Positions 1 through 11,772 of a DNA stretch of 64,000 nucleotides are shown in pieces; the stretch's first letter is position 1; each line of letters starts with the position of its first letter. Source of the DNA: Tetragonia tetragonoides. Its lineage: Eukaryota; Streptophyta; Magnoliopsida; Caryophyllales; Aizoaceae. The stretch covers positions 32,896,766 to 32,960,765 of the forward strand of contig CM076147.1 in NCBI GenBank assembly GCA_038025085.1, written 5' to 3'. The notes beneath the pieces were generated by a model. That model was not told where the DNA came from. It worked only from the letters and a program-made list of their open reading frames with translations, and did not search any database. The position numbers and the translations under genes were made by a program.

Positions 1-352
1 TAGCTACACTAACAATCTGTCACATTAGCAACAAGCTCATCACTTGTTATTGTATCATCCACCATCTCGTCCTGCCTGATGCACTTGCTCCTCAACCTCG
101 CCCCGTGACCATTATCAGTACTAGTAACAGTAGCTTCATGTTGCAATCTCTGTCACATTAGCAACAAGCTCATCACTTGTTATTGAATCCATCTCGTCAT
201 GCCTGATGCGCCGGCTGCTCGGCCTCACTCCATCAGTACTAGTAGTAGCTCCAGTAACAATCTCCGTCCCATTGGCAACAAGCTTATCACTTGTTATTGA
301 ATCCATCTCGTTGTGCCTGACTGACCAGTGATCACTACACCGAATCCAAGTC
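1..352. repeat. Tandem repeat of ~110-125 bp, about three copies
   Basis: Three degenerate copies of a unit containing 'aacaagctcatcacttgtta' lie near 13, 147 and 257, each followed by a 'cctgatgc'/'cctgactg' block and then an 'actagta' block. A fourth, shorter trace of the unit is at about 850-905. The copies differ by substitutions and small indels. Seen directly; the true period would need a self-alignment. Confidence 0.6.
136..352 (-). CDS. Possible terminal exon of an unrecognised gene, built of repeats
   Basis: On the minus strand the repeat reads open for 72 codons after an acceptor-like AATAG at 356-353 and ends at a TGA at 138-136. The translation repeats a unit containing the motif EMDSITSDxLVAN twice. 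The same frame continues in a third unit beyond the stop. Another unit (EIVNVATPSTS) reads open near 850-905. I do not recognise the family. It could be the 3' end of a gene, a pseudogene remnant or chance openness in a repeat. The window edge cuts the repeat, so its full extent is unknown. Confidence 0.25.
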
Positions 353-766
353 CTATTGACGAAAAAAGAGTGATAGAGAGAAATTGAAGCTAGGATAGAT
401 CATCCAGACAATACACTGGAGTCAGTTTTATGTATTGGTGTTGGAAAATGTGGTCTCGGCCGTGAATCTGTAGGAGTATTGCTAACTGCTACGAGGAAAT
501 CAGGAAGGGGAGTTTGGTACGTGGGGAGGGGTAGGAAAACAAAATTCATGTAATACATACTGCTAATTTATGGAGCTCATATTTTGTTATACTTGTTTCG
601 ACAGTAAAGTCGAATCTTATAAGAGTGAGAAAAAACTAGTTGTTAATGACTATGGCTATAGTCATCCAAACGATAAATTATAGTCTTGTTCTATGTTTCC
701 ACACTTGTTTTTCTCCACTCTGCTCCTCTTCCCCTTATAAAGGGATCTCATTACGAATAGATTTGA

Positions 767-797
<31 letters not shown>

Positions 798-910
798 GTC
801 GTATACTGCGAGGTCTACAACTCTGATCTACTAGACTGAAGTTGGTTTGCAGATGATCCTTACTAGTACTAGGAGTAGCTACATTCACGATCTCCATGAA
901 GTGATTACTA

Positions 911-2582
911 TGTAACGCGCTATTTTACAAAGTCTTAAGTAGAGTGGAAAAAGAAAGGAGGGAGAGGAGAGAGATGGGAAGAAAGGAGGGAGAGAAGAGA
1001 GATGGGAAGAAAGAGATTGATTATATCATCCAATATAATCACAAATGCTTAACTTTAATTCATGTAAAGATGATGATTACATTGGAGGATGTAATTAATT
1101 TCCCTTTTCTCATCTTTCTCCGTTCTTTCCTACCCACTTTAACTTTAAAAAGTGATTTATTATATTATAATCACCTTTTCTACCAAATAAATAGGAATGA
1201 CATAATAAATTTATAACCCAGCACAGGAAACCACGCATACACATTCCTTGAATTCAACACACAAGCAGGCAACAAAATGAAGATGAGTTGAACGAGCTTT
1301 TACAACGGAAAAGGCTACATGTACACTAAGTGTATGTAGCTAGATATACACAAAGCAACTGAATCTTATACTTGGCAAGCTATTTGAATATTGGGTGAAT
1401 CTCATTAAATGTGGGTAAAATTCTTTTTCAAATGAAATTTCAACATGATTTTGAAATTTTGGAATTGAAATTCAAATGTAAAAGCAAAAAACCATTTAAT
1501 ACTAACAGATTATAATTAATAATTTTTTAGACATTGGAAATTAATTGAATCACATGACTCTCCCCTCCCCCTTACATTTTTCCGGCGACCTTGCATCGGC
1601 ATTCACGAAGCCCCACTGTCTCACCCGTCCCCATCTCTCTCTCTCTCCAATCGACGCAACCCCTTCAAAAAAAATATCCCGGTAACATTAAAACAACGGG
1701 CTTATTTTCCGACAAAGATTATAAATTTTCAAAATCAGTGAAATATAGAATTTCCTAGTTGATTTAGACACCCACAAATATGCATGCTACAATCAGTCTA
1801 GATAGAAATGAGAAATCTTTTTTTTTTTTTTTTTTTTCCTGTGTTATGCCATTTTTTCCGACGAGTTGCGGTAAAGTATTAATTTGGAAAGGGTGTGATT
1901 TTGCTTGCAAAGTCTTCACTAACATTATATGGCCAAGTACTAACTATTTTACAATCAGGAATACATTTTGCTACCAAGGACTTTATTAATGTAAATACAG
2001 GTACAAACTAAATTTGCCACATAGTTGTCACATTCAATCCTGATAGCAAAATAATTGCAATTAACATTCGCTAACATTATTTTGCTACCAACTATGACAT
2101 TTAAAAGTTTGCATATGAAAATGTTTTTCTACCAATATATACACTAATCGCCTACTTTGACAATCATACGAAAAACAACTTTTCGACAAGAACGAAGATA
2201 ACTTTTCGATAAACACGAAGTTTCCTACCGGAAAAATAATTGGAAAAAATGGTGTAAGCTTTGCCGGAAAATATGGGTGGGAAAGAATTATCGTACGAAA
2301 TAATTATTAATCGATAACAAATGGGGTCCTTTTTATTTTAATAGACGTCGCTCGAAAAATAAACGGAGAAGTTGGAAGATGACCGGAAACAATGAAACTC
2401 GTTTAATTATTTTGTTTCTATTTTCTCTCTCATGTTTTTTTTGGCCATTCACATTAATTCCCTTTCCCTCTTTTTTTTTTTGCTCCAAATCTGATTTTTT
2501 TCCCCCTCCATTAGCCCTTCTATTTTCCCTCCACAAGCTAAAAAAGAGATTCTTAACTATAAACATGCGGATGACTAAGATT
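911..2582. other. AT-rich intergenic stretch
   Basis: No gene supported. It contains a purine-rich imperfect direct duplication at about 949-1014 (GGAGGGAGAG...GATGGGAAGAAAG twice), poly-T runs near 1818 and 2470, and an imperfect hairpin at about 2020-2099 in which 'tagcaaaataat' pairs with 'attattttgcta'. The hairpin may be a decayed small MITE. Confidence 0.5.
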
Positions 2583-2998
2583 ATTTTTTTTGGGTGCAAA
2601 GGAGGGCAAGCCCTAAAGTTTATTAATTAATAGCAATAACACGGGTCTTAGCTACCCCAATAATATCAGCATACAGAACATCATGGGCCTCTAAAGGAGG
2701 GCCATTAAAACTAATAAAATCTTCATTGGAAGTAAAGCTAAAATTAGCAAACCAATCCGCAGCCGCATTAGCTTCACGATAGACATGGCGAACACGCACC
2801 TCCCACGTCGTGTCCACGAGTAGAGTACGACACTGTAGGATAGTGAAGTAGTTTGGATTCCAAGGAGCAGGGTCTTGACGTAATGCAAGCAGTACCACCT
2901 CCGAATCAACCTCGAGGACTAGACGAGGGATGAGCATATCCTTGGCGATTAACAGTCCCTTGAGAGTGGCCATTAATTCAGCTTTGACAGATGAACAG
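2583..2998 (-). mobile_element. 5'-truncated LINE (L1-type) 3' end with RNase H domain
   Basis: Minus-strand reading 2973-2623, open further up to about 2990, encodes a plant LINE C-terminal RNase H-like domain. Visible motifs are AELMATLKGL, LEVDSEVVLLAL and VRHVYREANAAADWFA, the usual metal-binding and terminal His/Asp region of the RVT_3 type. A short 3' tail ends in a T8 run on the + strand (poly-A on the minus strand) at about 2584-2591. Reverse transcriptase and endonuclease are absent, so it is a dead 5'-truncated insertion. The tail CTTTGCACC-A(n) recurs on the opposite strand at about 30,270. No clear TSD was found. Confidence 0.8.
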
Positions 2999-3981
2999 TG
3001 TCCAGATTATTTGTATATATCTCCCCACATACATTTAGTGTATGTGTATCATGGTCCTCTTACAACCGATCCGTTCTCCAAATCCCCTCGAGTGACGTTC
3101 GAGGACCAATTCGACCCCCTTAATTTTGATGATTTTTGTTGTTTTTGAGAATTGAGACCATTAAACCAAACAATTCATTCTTTCACCGCCAAATCAATTT
3201 CCTTCAAAATAGGTATGTGAAAAGTTCATTACTTCATTAAGACCGAGTTCAGCTAGATACATACTTTTTTGACAAGAAAAGTTTTCTATTCTAGAAATTA
3301 TACAAATGTGTTTTTTTACTTTTATTGCTTTAGACAAACCCCACAAACAAACGGGCTGGATTTGGAATATCAAATATATCATGTACCTGAATAAATAAAT
3401 AAAAAAACTTGTAGAAAACGGTCTATCACCGTGAGACGACGGTTATATTTTGAACAAAAAGTAATTTTTAAAAATATTATTTTATTTTTAAACACTTTTG
3501 GCTGTCGAAAAAAGGGTTAGTTTTCACACAAAAATGTTGCATGTGGAATAAAAAGTAGAGTGATTAGTAGACCAGAACCAAAACTTACCCTCATATAGCA
3601 TAGTGAGCCAATCTTCTTTTCTGATTACAAAATTTACCAATGAAACAAAACCAAAACATTCTGGATTGGCGCAGAATGGTGCCTAACTCTGGATTGGCGC
3701 AGAAGAGTTTGAGCTGCTCCTGATTCGAATGTGTGTAAAGTGGTTTTATCATTCTTCCATAAAATTACAGTTTGAGGAAAATACAAGGATTGAAAGAGAT
3801 TCAATGGGACTGAGCTACAGTATATAGCATACTTGAATACCTATAAAGAAATTAAAAAAGGGCCTAATAACCCCACATCAGAAGTGGTATAAGACTGTAA
3901 GAGCACTGCAATTAGGCCTAACATTCACACATGTAATATTACCAGGGGACAAGGCAAATGCAAAAGACATATTAAGAGGCA
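2999..3981. other. Intergenic, no gene seen
   Basis: AT-rich sequence without a supported gene. At 3660-3710 the 17 bp string 'tctggattggcgcagaa' is directly repeated with a short spacer. A 'gtctatcaccgtgagacgacgg' block at 3421 looks like a dispersed plant repeat; a related 'gaggccgcctcat' block is near 26,270. Confidence 0.4.
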
Positions 3982-3986
3982 CCTTC

Positions 3987-4709
3987 TGTTAGAAAATACT
4001 ACTGTAAAGCCAAAATTAAACAAAGAAAACAAGAATGAATGTGGGCCGAATGATTTACTGTAAAATAAATTGTTGTGTCGTGGTACGAAGGCCACTGCTT
4101 AAGAAGCGATTTCGCCCGGACTAGTGTAGTCAGAACAAGGCGTCGCCCCTCAAGGTTAGCACAACGCTCCTCTATTCCGTGCACTCGGAATGGAAGAGAT
4201 GGAACTCTACAAAACAATACTGCTCAGTTGGTTTTTTTTGGTGGAAGAAAACCAGTTTTTTTTTTATATCAAACTGATACAACATTCAGCAAATAAATAA
4301 CCAAAGAAGAGGATTCTGTAACTGGTGTAATCAAGCCAATCATTAAACCATGGAGGAAATCAAGGGATGTCATTAAAACGAAATCGTAACGTTTTGTTTT
4401 GAACAACTGAAGAGTTGGATTCGTAACTGACGAATCTCATAAACCTGGATTCTCAGTTACGACCCGGCCCAAAAGAAGGCCCCACCACACCACACCGCGC
4501 ACATGTCACGAACACGAACTGAACCGACGGACGGCGGCGGCGGCGCGCGCGTGGGAGAGTCTCCTTTCCAACTCAACTAAACCATACTAAAACATTGGAG
4601 TATATAAACCAATGAACCTTTTGTAAAACTACCAATGTGGGACAAAATCTTTTACTCACAAAGAGAAACCCACTTGCAAATATCTTGAAGCTTGGCATTC
4701 TTTCCAACA
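3987..4709 (-). repeat. Copia 3' LTR (full length)
   Basis: Begins TGTTAGAAAATAC and ends CTTTCCAACA on the + strand. About 140 bp in the middle (roughly 4356-4495) are missing from the 5' LTR copy at 11199-11767. A GC-rich CGGCGGCGGCG block lies at about 4530-4550. Confidence 0.9.
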
Positions 4710-4724
4710 TTCCCCCACAAATGC
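4710..4724 (-). other. Polypurine tract of the Copia element
   Basis: Directly next to the 3' LTR the minus strand reads TTTGTGGGGGAA before TGTTGG, the expected primer for plus-strand DNA synthesis. The same string adjoins the related LTR at about 21,135. Confidence 0.75.
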
Positions 4725-5320
4725 AAAGGTAACTGAGCAGTAAAAGGTTTGACACTTAAGTGCTAGTACTTATGAAGTTTGAACTAACACATAGTGAATG
4801 GAGGGTAGTCTCTAATCTAGTGGAGTGAATTACTCTTGAACTCCCTAGATCAAAGAAATACCTGCAAACACATATCTTACCTTAGATTTATTTCGAGTTC
4901 CGCGATAAACACCAAAAGCGCATATAAGGCCATACGCTTCCTTGGGACGCTCATGAGTGCCTTAGAAAAGATAACCCAATATCTTTCATAGAAGGCGGCC
5001 ACACCTTCACACTCACGTAGGTGATTCCATCAAGTCTATCTCTAATAGACCATCCATAACCTGGACTATGAAATCATTAAGAGCAAGTAAATGCTCATCC
5101 TCCAATAAAGTCATGCGGTGAATCCATCAAGTCCATCTCAAAGGACCACCCAACAATACAGCTATAGATTCATTAAGAGCAATATGCTCAACCTCACGAA
5201 TGTACAACATATGCCATAGGGATGAGAACATGTACAAAAATATGAGTCTTTCCATGGCTTCGTTAGACCATAATTACTTGTGTGAACAAGATTAGGTGTC
5301 CACCATGAAGTCCTCAACCA
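4725..5320 (-). other. Copia 3' internal noncoding region with ~90 bp repeats
   Basis: Lies between the end of RNase H and the polypurine tract. A block with 'catcaagtc' ... 'cattaagagca' ... 'gctca' occurs at least twice (about 5023 and 5117), and the related truncated element at 20.6-21.85 kb has three or more such units. Function unknown; possibly a family-specific cis element. Confidence 0.55.
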
Positions 5321-8300
5321 ATGGGTTTTAGACCCATCCCCCTCGACGTGTCTAGGACCAATTTTCTATTGAGTCCTTTAGTTAATGGATCAGCCAAGTT
5401 CCTCTCGGACCTTATATACTCCATAGAGAGTACGCCAGTCTCAATCAAAAGTCTCACAGCATCATGCCTAATGCATATATGTCTTCTCTTACCATTATAT
5501 GCTTTATTCTTTGCAATACAAATTGCAGCCTGTGAGTCACAAAGTGAGAAACAGGAGGAGTAGGTTTACCCCAAAAAGGTAAATCAGCCAGTAGGACTCT
5601 CAACCACTCGGCCTCTTGTCCTGCCAAATCAAGAGCAATAAATTCCGATTCCATAGTGTATCGAGCAATAACGGATTGTTTAGTAGATTTCCATGATATG
5701 GCAGCACCACCTAGAGTGAATACATATCCACTAGTAGAACTTATTTCATCATTATCAGTTACCCAATTAGCATCACAATATCCCTCCAACACGGAAGGGA
5801 AACCAACATAATGCAAACCCAAGTCCATGGTACCTCTCAAGTACCTAAGTAAACGTCTAAGAGCAAACCAGTGCTCCCTACTTGGGTTATGGGTATATCT
5901 ACTAAGTCTACTAACTGCATATGCAATATCACGCCGAGTACAATTCATAAGAAACATTAAACTCCCAATTATCTTAGCATAATCAGATTGTGAAACACTT
6001 TCTTCTTTATTTTTCCTCAAAGTTATGCTAGCATCATAGGGAGTTCTTACTGGCGACACTTCAAAGCCATCAAATTTCTTCAAAATTTTCTCTACATAAT
6101 GTGATTGTGTTAAAATGAAACCCTTTTCAGTTTTATTAACCTTAACACCTAAAATCACATCAACTTCACCCAAATCCTTCATTTCAAAATGGGAGGAAAG
6201 GAAATTTTTAGTTTCATTAATGGCATTCATGTGTACTAAAAAGCAACATATCATCTACATATAAACAAATGATTACGCAATCAGAACCAAACAATTTAGT
6301 ATACACACATGTATCCGATCCATTAGGCACAAAACCAAACCCAAGCAAAGTTTTATGAAGTTTATCATACCACTGTTTTGGTGCTTGTTTAAGGCCATAT
6401 AAAGATTTCTTAAGTCTACACACTTTATGTTCTTGACGAGGAACAATAAAATCAGGAGGTTGTTCCATATAAATTTCTTCTTCTAAGTCGCCATGTAGAA
6501 AAGCCGTCTTTACATCCATTTGATGTACAAGTAAATTATGAATAGAGGCTAATGCAAACAAAGTGCGAATAGTGACGATCTTAGTGACAAATGAATATGT
6601 ATAAAAGAAATCTTCACCAAATTTCTGTTTAAACCCTTTAATCACAAGTCTAGCCTTAAACCTTTGAATTGAACCGTCAGCATTCAGTTTCTTAGTGAAA
6701 ACCCATTTACAACCAATGGAAGAAAGCCCTTTAGGTAGATTTACCAATTTCCAAGTGTGATTAGACATAATAGATTCTAATTCACTATTCATAGCATCTT
6801 TCCAGAAACTAGCATCAATTGATCCCACAGCTTCCTCATAAGTTTTGGGATACTCATCAATCATATAAGCATACAACAAAGGCTCACATAATTTATCCAA
6901 ATCCTGAATTTCAACAAGATGAGTAATAAAATCAGGACCAAAACTAGTTTCTATTATACGTCTTTTGCTAGTACGAATTACAGGTAATTCTGTTGTAACA
7001 GTAACAGCAGGCAAAGACATAGGAACAGAAGCAGGAACAACATGGGAAATATCATTTTTCTTCATAGGAAAAATATGCTCAAAAAAATCAGCATCTCTAG
7101 ATTCACATATAGTTCTATCACTCATATTCATGAATCTATAAGCAACACTATTAAGAGCATAACCAATAAACAAACAATCAATGGTTTTAGAACCAATATT
7201 AGTACGTTTAAAATCTGGTAGACCAACCTTAGCAAGACACCCCCACACTTTAAAGTATTTAAGGTTAGGCGCATAGCCTTTCCATAATTCATAAGGGGTT
7301 TTGTCTAATTTCTTATGAGGCACGCGATTAAGCAAATAATTAGAGGACAAAACGGCCTCCCCCCACATGCTCTCAGGTAACCCTGAACTTAAAAGCATAG
7401 CATTCATCATGTTCTTAAGGGTCCTATTCTTGCGCTTGGCAATCCCATTTTGTTGTGGGGTATAAGGAGTGGAGAGCTCATGTATGATACCATTTTTCTC
7501 ACAAACTTCCTTCAAGAAGGTTGTACCATACTCTCCACCCCTATCGGATCTTAATCGTTTTATTTTCCTATCTAACTGATTTTCTACTTCCGCTTTGTAA
7601 ATCAGAAATATTTTTTCAGCCTCATCTTTAGTCCTTAAAAGGTATACCTGGGTATATCTCGAATGGTCATCAACAAAAGTTATATAATATGTTTTGCCAC
7701 TTCTACTCTCAGTGTTTTTAAAGTCAGCTAAATCTGTATGAATTAATTCTAATAATTCAGTTACTCTCTCGGTTACAGATTTAAATGATTTTCTGGCATG
7801 TTTAGCTTCTACACAGATTTCACATTTAGAGAAACCATTGTCCACCAAATTAGGAATCAAGTTCATGCTTTTTAGCATTTTAACAGAATTGAGATTTACA
7901 TGTCCTAATCTAGCATGCCAAAGATCAATGGACTCAACAATATAAGCAGAAGTAGAAGCTTTATTAGTAACGTCCTCGATAACGACAGAGTCTAAAACAA
8001 ATAACCCCCCATTCAGATAGCCCTTCCCCACATATTCTCCATTACGGGTTAATACAAGTTTATCAGCATTAAAAGCTAACTTAACACCAGCTTTGTTAAG
8101 AAATGCACCCGAAATTAAGTTCCTGCGAAGAGAAGGCACATAAAGCACATTTTGTAAAGCTAAAGATTTTCCAGAAGTTAATTTCAGAAATATCTTCCCT
8201 TTACCAAGCACCTCGGAACTACTAGAGTTACTCATGAACACCTGTTCACCATCACCAGCATTCTGAAAATCAGAAAATAGGGTCCTGTTAGCACAAAAGT

Positions 8301-9351
8301 GCCTAGAGGCACCAGTGTCAACAATCCATTCAGTATTGTTACTGACCAGGTTCACCTCAGAAATGACAGCAGCAATGACATCTCCATTTTCAGCAATGTT
8401 GGCCTGGTTGCGGGGCTGGTCCTGGTTGTTCTGTCCATCTCTGCGTTTGAAGCATTGATGAGCTCTATGTCCAGGTTTTCCGCACACATAGCATAGGGGC
8501 CTAGGTTGTTGTTTCTGGATCTTGCCGTACTTCTTGAAAGGTCCAGACTTCTTGTTGTTGTGTGGTTTCTGTCCCTTCTTAGAGTTTCCAGCAGCATTAG
8601 ACCTGTCAAATTTAGCACCAGAAGATTCCACAAGGTTAGCCTTAACAGAAAGTTCATTGACAGAGGAAGAGGAACCCTTCTCCTTGAGGCGGTTTGCCTC
8701 CTCGATCTTCATATATCCGATTAATTCCTGCAAGGTCATATCTCTCTTCTTGTGTTTGAGATGAGCCCGGTAGTTTGTCCAAGATTTGGGCAGCTTATGA
8801 ATCAGGACATTAGCCTGCAGCACTTCACACATTTTCATCCCCTCAAGGAGGATATCAGCAACAAGGTTTTCATATTGATGAACTTGTGGCATGATAGGTT
8901 TGTCATCCACCAACTTGAACTCTAACCAGTCTCCAGTCACGTACTTCTTCTTCCCAGCATCATCAGCACCGTATTTCAACTCAAGTGTCTCCCATATAGA
9001 CTTAGCCGATTTGTTTTTGATGAACAGATCAAAAATCGGATTAGCCATATGAGATAACATATGTCCACGAGCCATCTTGTTGTCCTTATTATACTTCTCA
9101 ATGACCCCAGCATCATCCACCCTATCCTTGTCCTTCTTTTGCCCTGGAGAGGCATCAAGGACCACTGACGGAGTCACAGGAGTGGAAGGTTCAACAGCAG
9201 TAGTTTGAGTGGGAGCATCAGAAAATAGAACATAATCAACCTCCAACTGTTCAAGAAAAATCAAAACCTTTTGTGACCATCTCTTGTAATTAGAACCATC
9301 AAGAGCTTCGAGTTTGGAGAGATCAGGGATGAATTTCAAAAGAGAGGCCAT
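5321..9351 (-). pseudogene. Copia gag-pol polyprotein, broken
   Basis: Starts at an ATG at 9351. The first frame (to 6217, 1044 residues) holds gag, a CCHC knuckle at residues 287-300 (CYVCGKPGHRAHQC), protease motif DTGAS at about 345, a GAG-pre-integrase HHCC region around 478-520, an integrase core with D540 and D603, and reverse transcriptase ending just after YVDDML. A frame change at about 6217-6254 moves RT into the frame of 6254-5454, which carries the rest of RT and RNase H (TMESEFIAL). A second frame change near 5550 moves the tail into a third frame running to about 5320. The residue where integrase needs its catalytic Glu is Lys639 (NGIAKRKN). Domain order follows Copia; inactivity is inferred from two frame breaks and the Glu-to-Lys change. 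Confidence 0.9.
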
Positions 9352-9388
9352 TTGTGGTGGTAATACAGTAGATAAATCGCTTCTAAAT

Positions 9389-9756
9389 TGTTAGAAAATA
9401 CTACTGTAAAGCCAAAATTAAACAAAGAAAACAAGAATGAATGTGGGCCGAATGATTTACTGTAAAATAAATTGTTGTGTCGTGGTACGAAGGCCACTGC
9501 CTTAGAAGCGATTTCGCCCGGAATAGTGCAGTCAGAACAAGGCGTCGCCCCCCAAGGTTAGCACAACGCTCCTCTATTCCGTGCACTCGGAATGGAAGAG
9601 ATGGAACTCTACAAAACAATACTGCTCAGTTGGTTTTTTTTGGTGGAAGAAAATCGGTTTTTTTTTTTTGTATATCAAACTGATACAACATTCAGCAAAT
9701 AAATAACCAAAGAAGAGGATTCTGTAACTGGTGTAATCAAGCCAGTCATTAAACCA
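9389..9756 (-). repeat. Partial internal Copia LTR, copy 2
   Basis: Matches the first half of the 3' LTR from TGTTAGAAAATAC and stops abruptly at 'attaaacca', where it is fused through 'gagttc' to gag sequence. The copy at 10105-10470 has the same fusion point. Confidence 0.88.
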
Positions 9757-10067
9757 GAGTTCAAGAGGAACCCTTCTCCTTGAGGCGGTTTGCCTCCTCG
9801 ATCTTCATATGTCCGATTGATTCCTGCAAGGTCATATCTCTCTTCTTGTGTTTGAGATGAGCCCGGTAGTTTGTCCAAGATTCAGGCAGCTTATGAATCA
9901 GGACATTAGCCTGCAGCACTTCACACATTTTCATCCCCTCAAGGAGTTTGGAGAGCTTCGAGTTTGGAGAGATCAGAACCATCAAGAGCTTCGAGTTTGG
10001 AGAGATCAGAACCATCAAGAGCTTCGAGTTTGGAGAGATCAGGGATGAATTTCAAAAGAGAGGCCAT
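9757..10067 (-). pseudogene. Second gag 5' fragment, internally deleted
   Basis: Minus-strand gag from an ATG at 10067. After about 18 codons a 33 bp segment encoding LSKLEALDGSD-like sequence is repeated about 2.5 times (about 9950-10040). Sequence then jumps to the region encoding LLEGMKMCEVLQ and runs to KEKGSS before fusing to the partial LTR at 9756. Roughly 135 codons present in the other copies are missing. Confidence 0.85.
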
Positions 10068-10104
10068 TTGTGGTGGTAATACAGTAGATAAATCGCTTCT
10101 AAAT

Positions 10105-10470
10105 TGTTAGAAAATACTACTGTAAAGCCAAAATTAAACAAAGAAAACAAGAATGAATGTGGGCCGAATGATTTACTGTAAAATAAATTGTTGTGTCGTG
10201 GTACGAAGGCCACTGCCTTAGAAGCGATTTCGCCCGGACTAGTGCAGTCAGAACAAGGCGTCGCCCCCCAAGGTTAGCACAACGCTCCTCTATTCCGTGC
10301 ACTCGGAATGGAAGAGATGGAACTCTACAAAACAATACTGCTCAGTTGGTTTTTTTTGGTGGAAGAAAATCGGTTTTTTTTTTGTATATCAAACTGATAC
10401 AACATTCAGCAAATAAATAACCAAAGAAGAGGATTCTGTAACTGGTGTAATCAAGCCAGTCATTAAACCA
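10105..10470 (-). repeat. Partial internal Copia LTR, copy 3
   Basis: Nearly identical to 9389-9756 and truncated at the same base ('attaaacca' then 'gagttc'), showing both came from one rearranged unit. Confidence 0.88.
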
Positions 10471-10474
10471 GAGT

Positions 10475-11161
10475 TCAAGAGGAACCCTTCTCCTTGAGGC
10501 AGTTTGCCTCCTCGATCTTCATATGTCCGATTAATTCCTGCAAGGTCATATCTCTCTTCTTGTGTTTGAGATGAGCCCGGTAGTTTGTCCAAGATTCAGG
10601 CAGCTTATGAATCAGGACATTAGCCTGCAGCACTTCACACATTTTCATCCCCTCAAGGAGGATATCAGCAACAAGGTTTTCATATTGATGAACTTGTGGC
10701 ATGATAGGTTTGTCATCCACCAACTTGAACTCTAACCAGTCTCCAGTCACGTACTTCTTCTTCCCAGCATCATCAGCACCGTATTTCAACTCAAGTGTCT
10801 CCCATATAGACTTAGCCGATTTTTTTTTGATGAACAGATCAAAAATCGGATTAGCCATATATGATAACATATGTCCACGAGCCATCTTGTTGTCCTTATT
10901 ATACTTCTCAATGACCCCAGCATCATCCACCCTATCCTTGTCCTTCTTTTGCCCCGGAGAGGCATCAAGGACCACTGACGGAGTCACAGGAGTGGAAGGT
11001 TCAACAGCAGTAGTTTGAGTGGGAGCATCAGAAAATAGAACATAATCAACCTCCAACTGTTCAAGAAAAATCAGAACCTTTTGTGACCATCTCTTGTAAT
11101 TAGAACCATCAAGAGCTTCGAGTTTGGAGAGATCAGGGATGAATTTCGAAAGAGAGGCCAT
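10475..11161 (-). pseudogene. First gag 5' fragment (228 codons)
   Basis: Open on the minus strand from the ATG at 11161 and almost identical to the first ~228 residues of the main gag-pol. It ends at KEKGSS, where it fuses to the partial LTR at 10470. It lacks the zinc knuckle and everything downstream. Could be translated as a short capsid-like fragment, but no stop of its own is conserved. Confidence 0.85.
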
Positions 11162-11198
11162 TTGTGGTGGTAATACAGTAGATAAATTGCTTCTAAAT

Positions 11199-11767
11199 TG
11201 TTAGAAAATACTACTGTAAAGCCAAAATTAAACAAAGAAAAGAAGAATGAATGTGGGCCGAATGATTTACTGTAAAATAAATTGTTGTGTCGTGGTACGA
11301 AGGCCACTGCCTTAGAAGCGATTTCGCCCGGACTAGTGCAGTCAGAACAAGGCGTCGCCCCCCAAGGTTAGCACAACGCTCCTCTATTCCGTGCACTCGG
11401 AATGGAACTCTAGAAAACAATACTGCTCAGTTGGTTTTTTTTGGTGGAAGAAAATCGGTTTTTTTTTGTATATCAAACTGATACAACATTCAGCAAATAA
11501 ATAACCAAAGAAGAGGATTTTGTAACTGGTGTAATCAAGCCAGTCATTAAGCCATGGAACCGCGCACGTGTCACGAACCGACGGACGGACAGCGGCGGCG
11601 GCGCGCGCGTGGGAGAGTCTCCTTTCCAACTCAACTAAACCATACTAAAACATTGGAGTATATAAACCAATGAACCTTTTGTAAAACTACCAATGTGGGA
11701 CAAAACCTTTTACTCACAAAAAGAAACCCACTTGCAAATATCTTGAAGCTTGGCATTCTTTCCAACA
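11199..11767 (-). repeat. Copia 5' LTR (with ~140 bp deletion)
   Basis: The outer right LTR, ending CTTTCCAACA followed by TSD CCTTC. Relative to the left LTR it lacks the segment between 'gccatgga' and 'accgcgcac' and also 'agagatgga' near 11,400. Confidence 0.9.
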
Positions 11768-11772
11768 CCTTC

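Larger units (their letters stand above)
3987..11767 (-). mobile_element. Copia-superfamily LTR retrotransposon with tandem 5' LTR-gag expansion
   Basis: A complete but degenerate insertion read on the minus strand. The outer ends are TG...CA and are flanked by the 5 bp direct repeat CCTTC at 3982-3986 and 11768-11772. The 3' LTR is 3987-4709 (723 bp). The outermost 5' LTR is 11199-11767 (569 bp), lacking about 140 bp present in the left copy. Two more partial LTRs (9389-9756 and 10105-10470), each followed by 5' leader and gag start, lie between the 5' LTR and the main polyprotein. A polypurine tract adjoins the 3' LTR. Domain order gag-PR-IN-RT-RH is diagnostic of Copia. No standard tRNA-iMet primer site follows the 5' LTR; the first internal bases read ATTTAGAAGCG, so another or half-tRNA primer is possible. 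Confidence 0.93.

Noticed and set aside
3999..4217. 72-codon minus frame 'MFCRVPSLPFRVHG...' in all LTR copies
   Set aside because: LTR sequence; conservation follows LTR copying, not coding selection.
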